Source: Phytophthora hibernalis
Taxonomy: Eukaryota > Oomycota > Peronosporomycetes > Peronosporales > Peronosporaceae
NCBI GenBank assembly: GCA_012656075.1
Contig: JAAKBF010000263.1
Span: 1-64,000 of the forward strand
Reading direction: 5' to 3'
Length of the DNA stretch: 64,000 bases
The notes under the pieces were generated by a model. It saw only the letters and a program-made list of their open reading frames with translations. It was not told the origin of the DNA and did no database searches. Positions 62,019 to 64,000 of this stretch are shown in pieces. Each line of letters starts with the position of its first letter. The first letter of the stretch is position 1. Both the position numbers and the translations under genes were made by a program.

Positions 62019-64000
62019 ATGCGTCCCCAAGTCCCTCCACTATTCTCCGTCACGCTGCTCTTCAGCTCCAAGACGGCGTTCCTCGACCTTCCTCACGTCG
62101 TCGACGCCGTCTCCGTGTACCTGGATACGTCGGTGGAGTTGCGTCTGGATAAAGCCTGCGGATTTGGGTCCGTCAGACTGCTAAACCGTATCTGGGACAG
62201 TAGTCAAAATTACGCCGATGGATACACAGACGACTCCTGGACGCTGAGGAAGTTCCTCCGCACTGATAAACACTATAAACAATATCAATTTTCATCGTGT
62301 CTGGAGGACGCCGTCCCCCGTCAGAATCTGGAGATGGTCAAGTGGCTGTCGACCAAGTTTCAGGGGTTCACGGTCAAGTCGGAGGTGGTGGCCAGAGCCT
62401 GCAAAGCGGGGGCGATGGACATTTTAGAGTTCTTTTACGAGAACGACAGTCGATTTTGGAGCAACATGGGGCGAGGAGAGTGGGGCACCCGGTTGTGTGG
62501 GGAGAATTCTCCATATCGGCTGCTGTCCAGAGTCGACGGAGTGACATCGTGTGGTGGCTGCATCGACATGTTCCAGATGCAGATTTTAACCTTGTTGCAG
62601 CTTTGACATCGGCGCTGACGACGGGGATATCATCATGGCTGGGTGGTTGATCGAGCACGGTGCTGTGTGGCCAGAGGGGACGGACGGCCATGCTGCGGTT
62701 TGTGGTGTTACGGCACAAGGGAGACTGGATGTGGTACAGTGGCTAGCGGAGCGCGGGCGGGTGGACGGTGTTACTGGGTTGGTGGCGTCCGCCGCTGAAA
62801 GGACACCTCGAAGTCGTGCGTTGGCTGATGGAGCAGAATAATGGCACTGACAATCGTCACCCTGATCCGACTGGAGACGCCGTCCTTGGTATTCATGCCA
62901 TGCCGTTCATGGCCATTTAGGCGTGGCAAAGTATCTACGTGAGTGCACGAAGCGTGCAGGTATTGCTCCACCGCGTTCAACACAAAATGGGGGACAGGTC
63001 AGAACTTGACGGCGCAGCTTGATCAATGGATGGAGACTCCAGCTGTCACCGTGGGTGGTAAAACAGTGGTGAAAGCTGCACAGAACGGCTATCTCGACGT
63101 TGTGAAGTGGTTGTACGCAGAATACCGGTATGGCGATAATCCTGAAATGAATCTTTTCGAGACCGGGGAGAAAAAATGTGGCCGCTTTCCATTGATACTG
63201 TTGCGATGGATGCAGCAGCTCACAACGGTCATCTTGAAGTGGTAAAATACTTACATAACCTGCAAATGTCGATCGACGCACGTGGAAGCAAGAGAAAGAG
63301 AAAAAGCGTCCAGCGGATCTCCAGACCAAAATGCACGAAGCTTGCAATGGCTGGCGCCGCAGCCAACGGACACTTGCATGTCGTCGAATGGCTAAGTGAA
63401 AATCGAAAAGAGGGGTGCTCTACTCAAGCTATGGATGTTGCAGCAAGATTTGGACATTTACAAGTAGTGCAATGGCTTCATGAGCACCGGCCAGAAGGGT
63501 GTAGTACGGACGCTATGGACAGCGCAACATACAATGGGGACCTGGAGGTTGTGAAATGGCTACACGAAAACACAGAAGCTGGCTGTACAACGAGGGCAAT
63601 GAATAACGCGGCTGGAAGTGGTCATCTAGATGTTGTGAAGTGGTTGCACGAGCATCGTTCTGAGGGATGCATGGTGATGCCATGGATCTTGCCGCCCAGC
63701 AAGGCAAATTGGACGTCGTGAAATGGTTGCATGCAAATCGACACGAGCTTGCAATGAGTGGGGCGGCAGAGGAAGGACATGTTCACGTGATGGAGTGGCT
63801 CTTTCGTCACTGTTATGAGGGCTGTATACCCAGTGCTATCGTTGATGCTGCGGCATCTAACCAGTTCGAAGCTTTTCTGTTTCTCCACTCGCAATTGCAC
63901 GAAAAGTGCACCGAAGATGCTGCTTCGTGGTCTTTTGATAATCATCGCATGGAAATCCATGCTTGGATTCTTGATCATTACCCCGAATTTCAAGGCATGT
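62019..64000 (+). CDS. Ankyrin-repeat-like protein (several frameshifts, runs off the edge)
   Basis: Start MRPQVPPLFSVTLLFSSKTA. The N-terminal ~90 residues are not repeats. Afterwards units of ~30 residues follow: AAARFGHLQVVQWLHEHRPE, GCSTDAMDSATYNGDLEVVK, GCTTRAMNNAAGSGHLDVVK and others, the ankyrin type expanded in Phytophthora. The frame shifts at about 62479, 62615, 62810, 62920-63190 and 63670. The first two are repaired by one extra G each, but the zone 62800-63190 has more damage, so this may be a pseudogene. Ankyrin repeats bind other proteins; no partner is suggested. The last frame is open at the window end. Confidence 0.65.

Noticed and set aside
1..64000. CRISPR arrays, bacterial operons, ribosome binding sites
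   Set aside because: The window is eukaryotic nuclear DNA; the repeats present are palindromic or LTR-type, not evenly spaced direct repeats.
1..64000. tRNA or rRNA genes
   Set aside because: No cloverleaf-type or rRNA-like stretch was recognised by eye; a tRNA scan would be needed to exclude them fully.

Overview
The window looks like nuclear DNA of a Phytophthora-type oomycete. The evidence is the expanded oomycete-style START plus FYVE-like gene family, one gene with two ~64-bp GT-AG introns beside otherwise intronless genes, oomycete Inr-like initiators upstream of several starts, ankyrin repeats of the EGC..AMD..A...GHL..V.WLHE type, and a mobile-element load (copia, gypsy, Crypton, MULE, Tc1/mariner, endogenous polinton-like virus) typical of these genomes. 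No species call is possible.

Layout. 1-5.9 kb: a START-FYVE gene cut by the window edge, a complete START-FYVE gene and MCM5, all on the minus strand. 6-33 kb: a repeat island holding a copia element with LTRs (6.5-12.4 kb), an abutting ~3.9 kb non-autonomous LTR element with gag debris (12.4-16.3 kb), a 5'-truncated copy of a bZIP/START-like gene (16.5-17.2 kb), a decaying endogenous polinton-like virus (PLV) module (17.4-24.0 kb: two DUF3820-like ORFs, capsid, protease, small virion proteins, penton, packaging ATPase, fibre), scrambled gypsy pieces with a hAT-like MITE (22.6-26.4 kb), a Crypton tyrosine-recombinase remnant (27.4-28.6 kb), unrecognised sequence, and a Tc1/mariner transposase (31.8-32.7 kb). 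33.9-56 kb: a gene-rich block with an aldo/keto reductase (Kv-beta type), the intact bZIP/START-like gene, phosphoglycerate mutase, a mitochondrial-type pyruvate kinase, a TOG/HEAT-like protein and eight START-FYVE genes plus one remnant, mostly in tandem on the plus strand. 56-59.6 kb: a dead MULE and a dead bacterial-type uronate isomerase between 204-bp inverted repeats. 59.9-64 kb: a last START-FYVE gene and an ankyrin-type gene running to the edge.

Two themes cut across the window. First, most conserved genes show frameshifts that are each repaired by adding one base, usually to a homopolymer, and the repaired lengths are then multiples of three. This points to base under-calling in the assembly rather than dead genes, so I annotate those genes as whole with the shift marked. 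Second, the repeat-rich parts hold many fold-back (inverted duplicate) structures, from a 45-bp perfect palindrome to a ~360-bp hairpin that encodes the same peptide on both strands.

The most unusual content is the PLV module, whose genes are preceded by a shared TCTATATAGA-like motif that is bidirectional between two divergent gene pairs, and the local array of at least twelve START-FYVE members.
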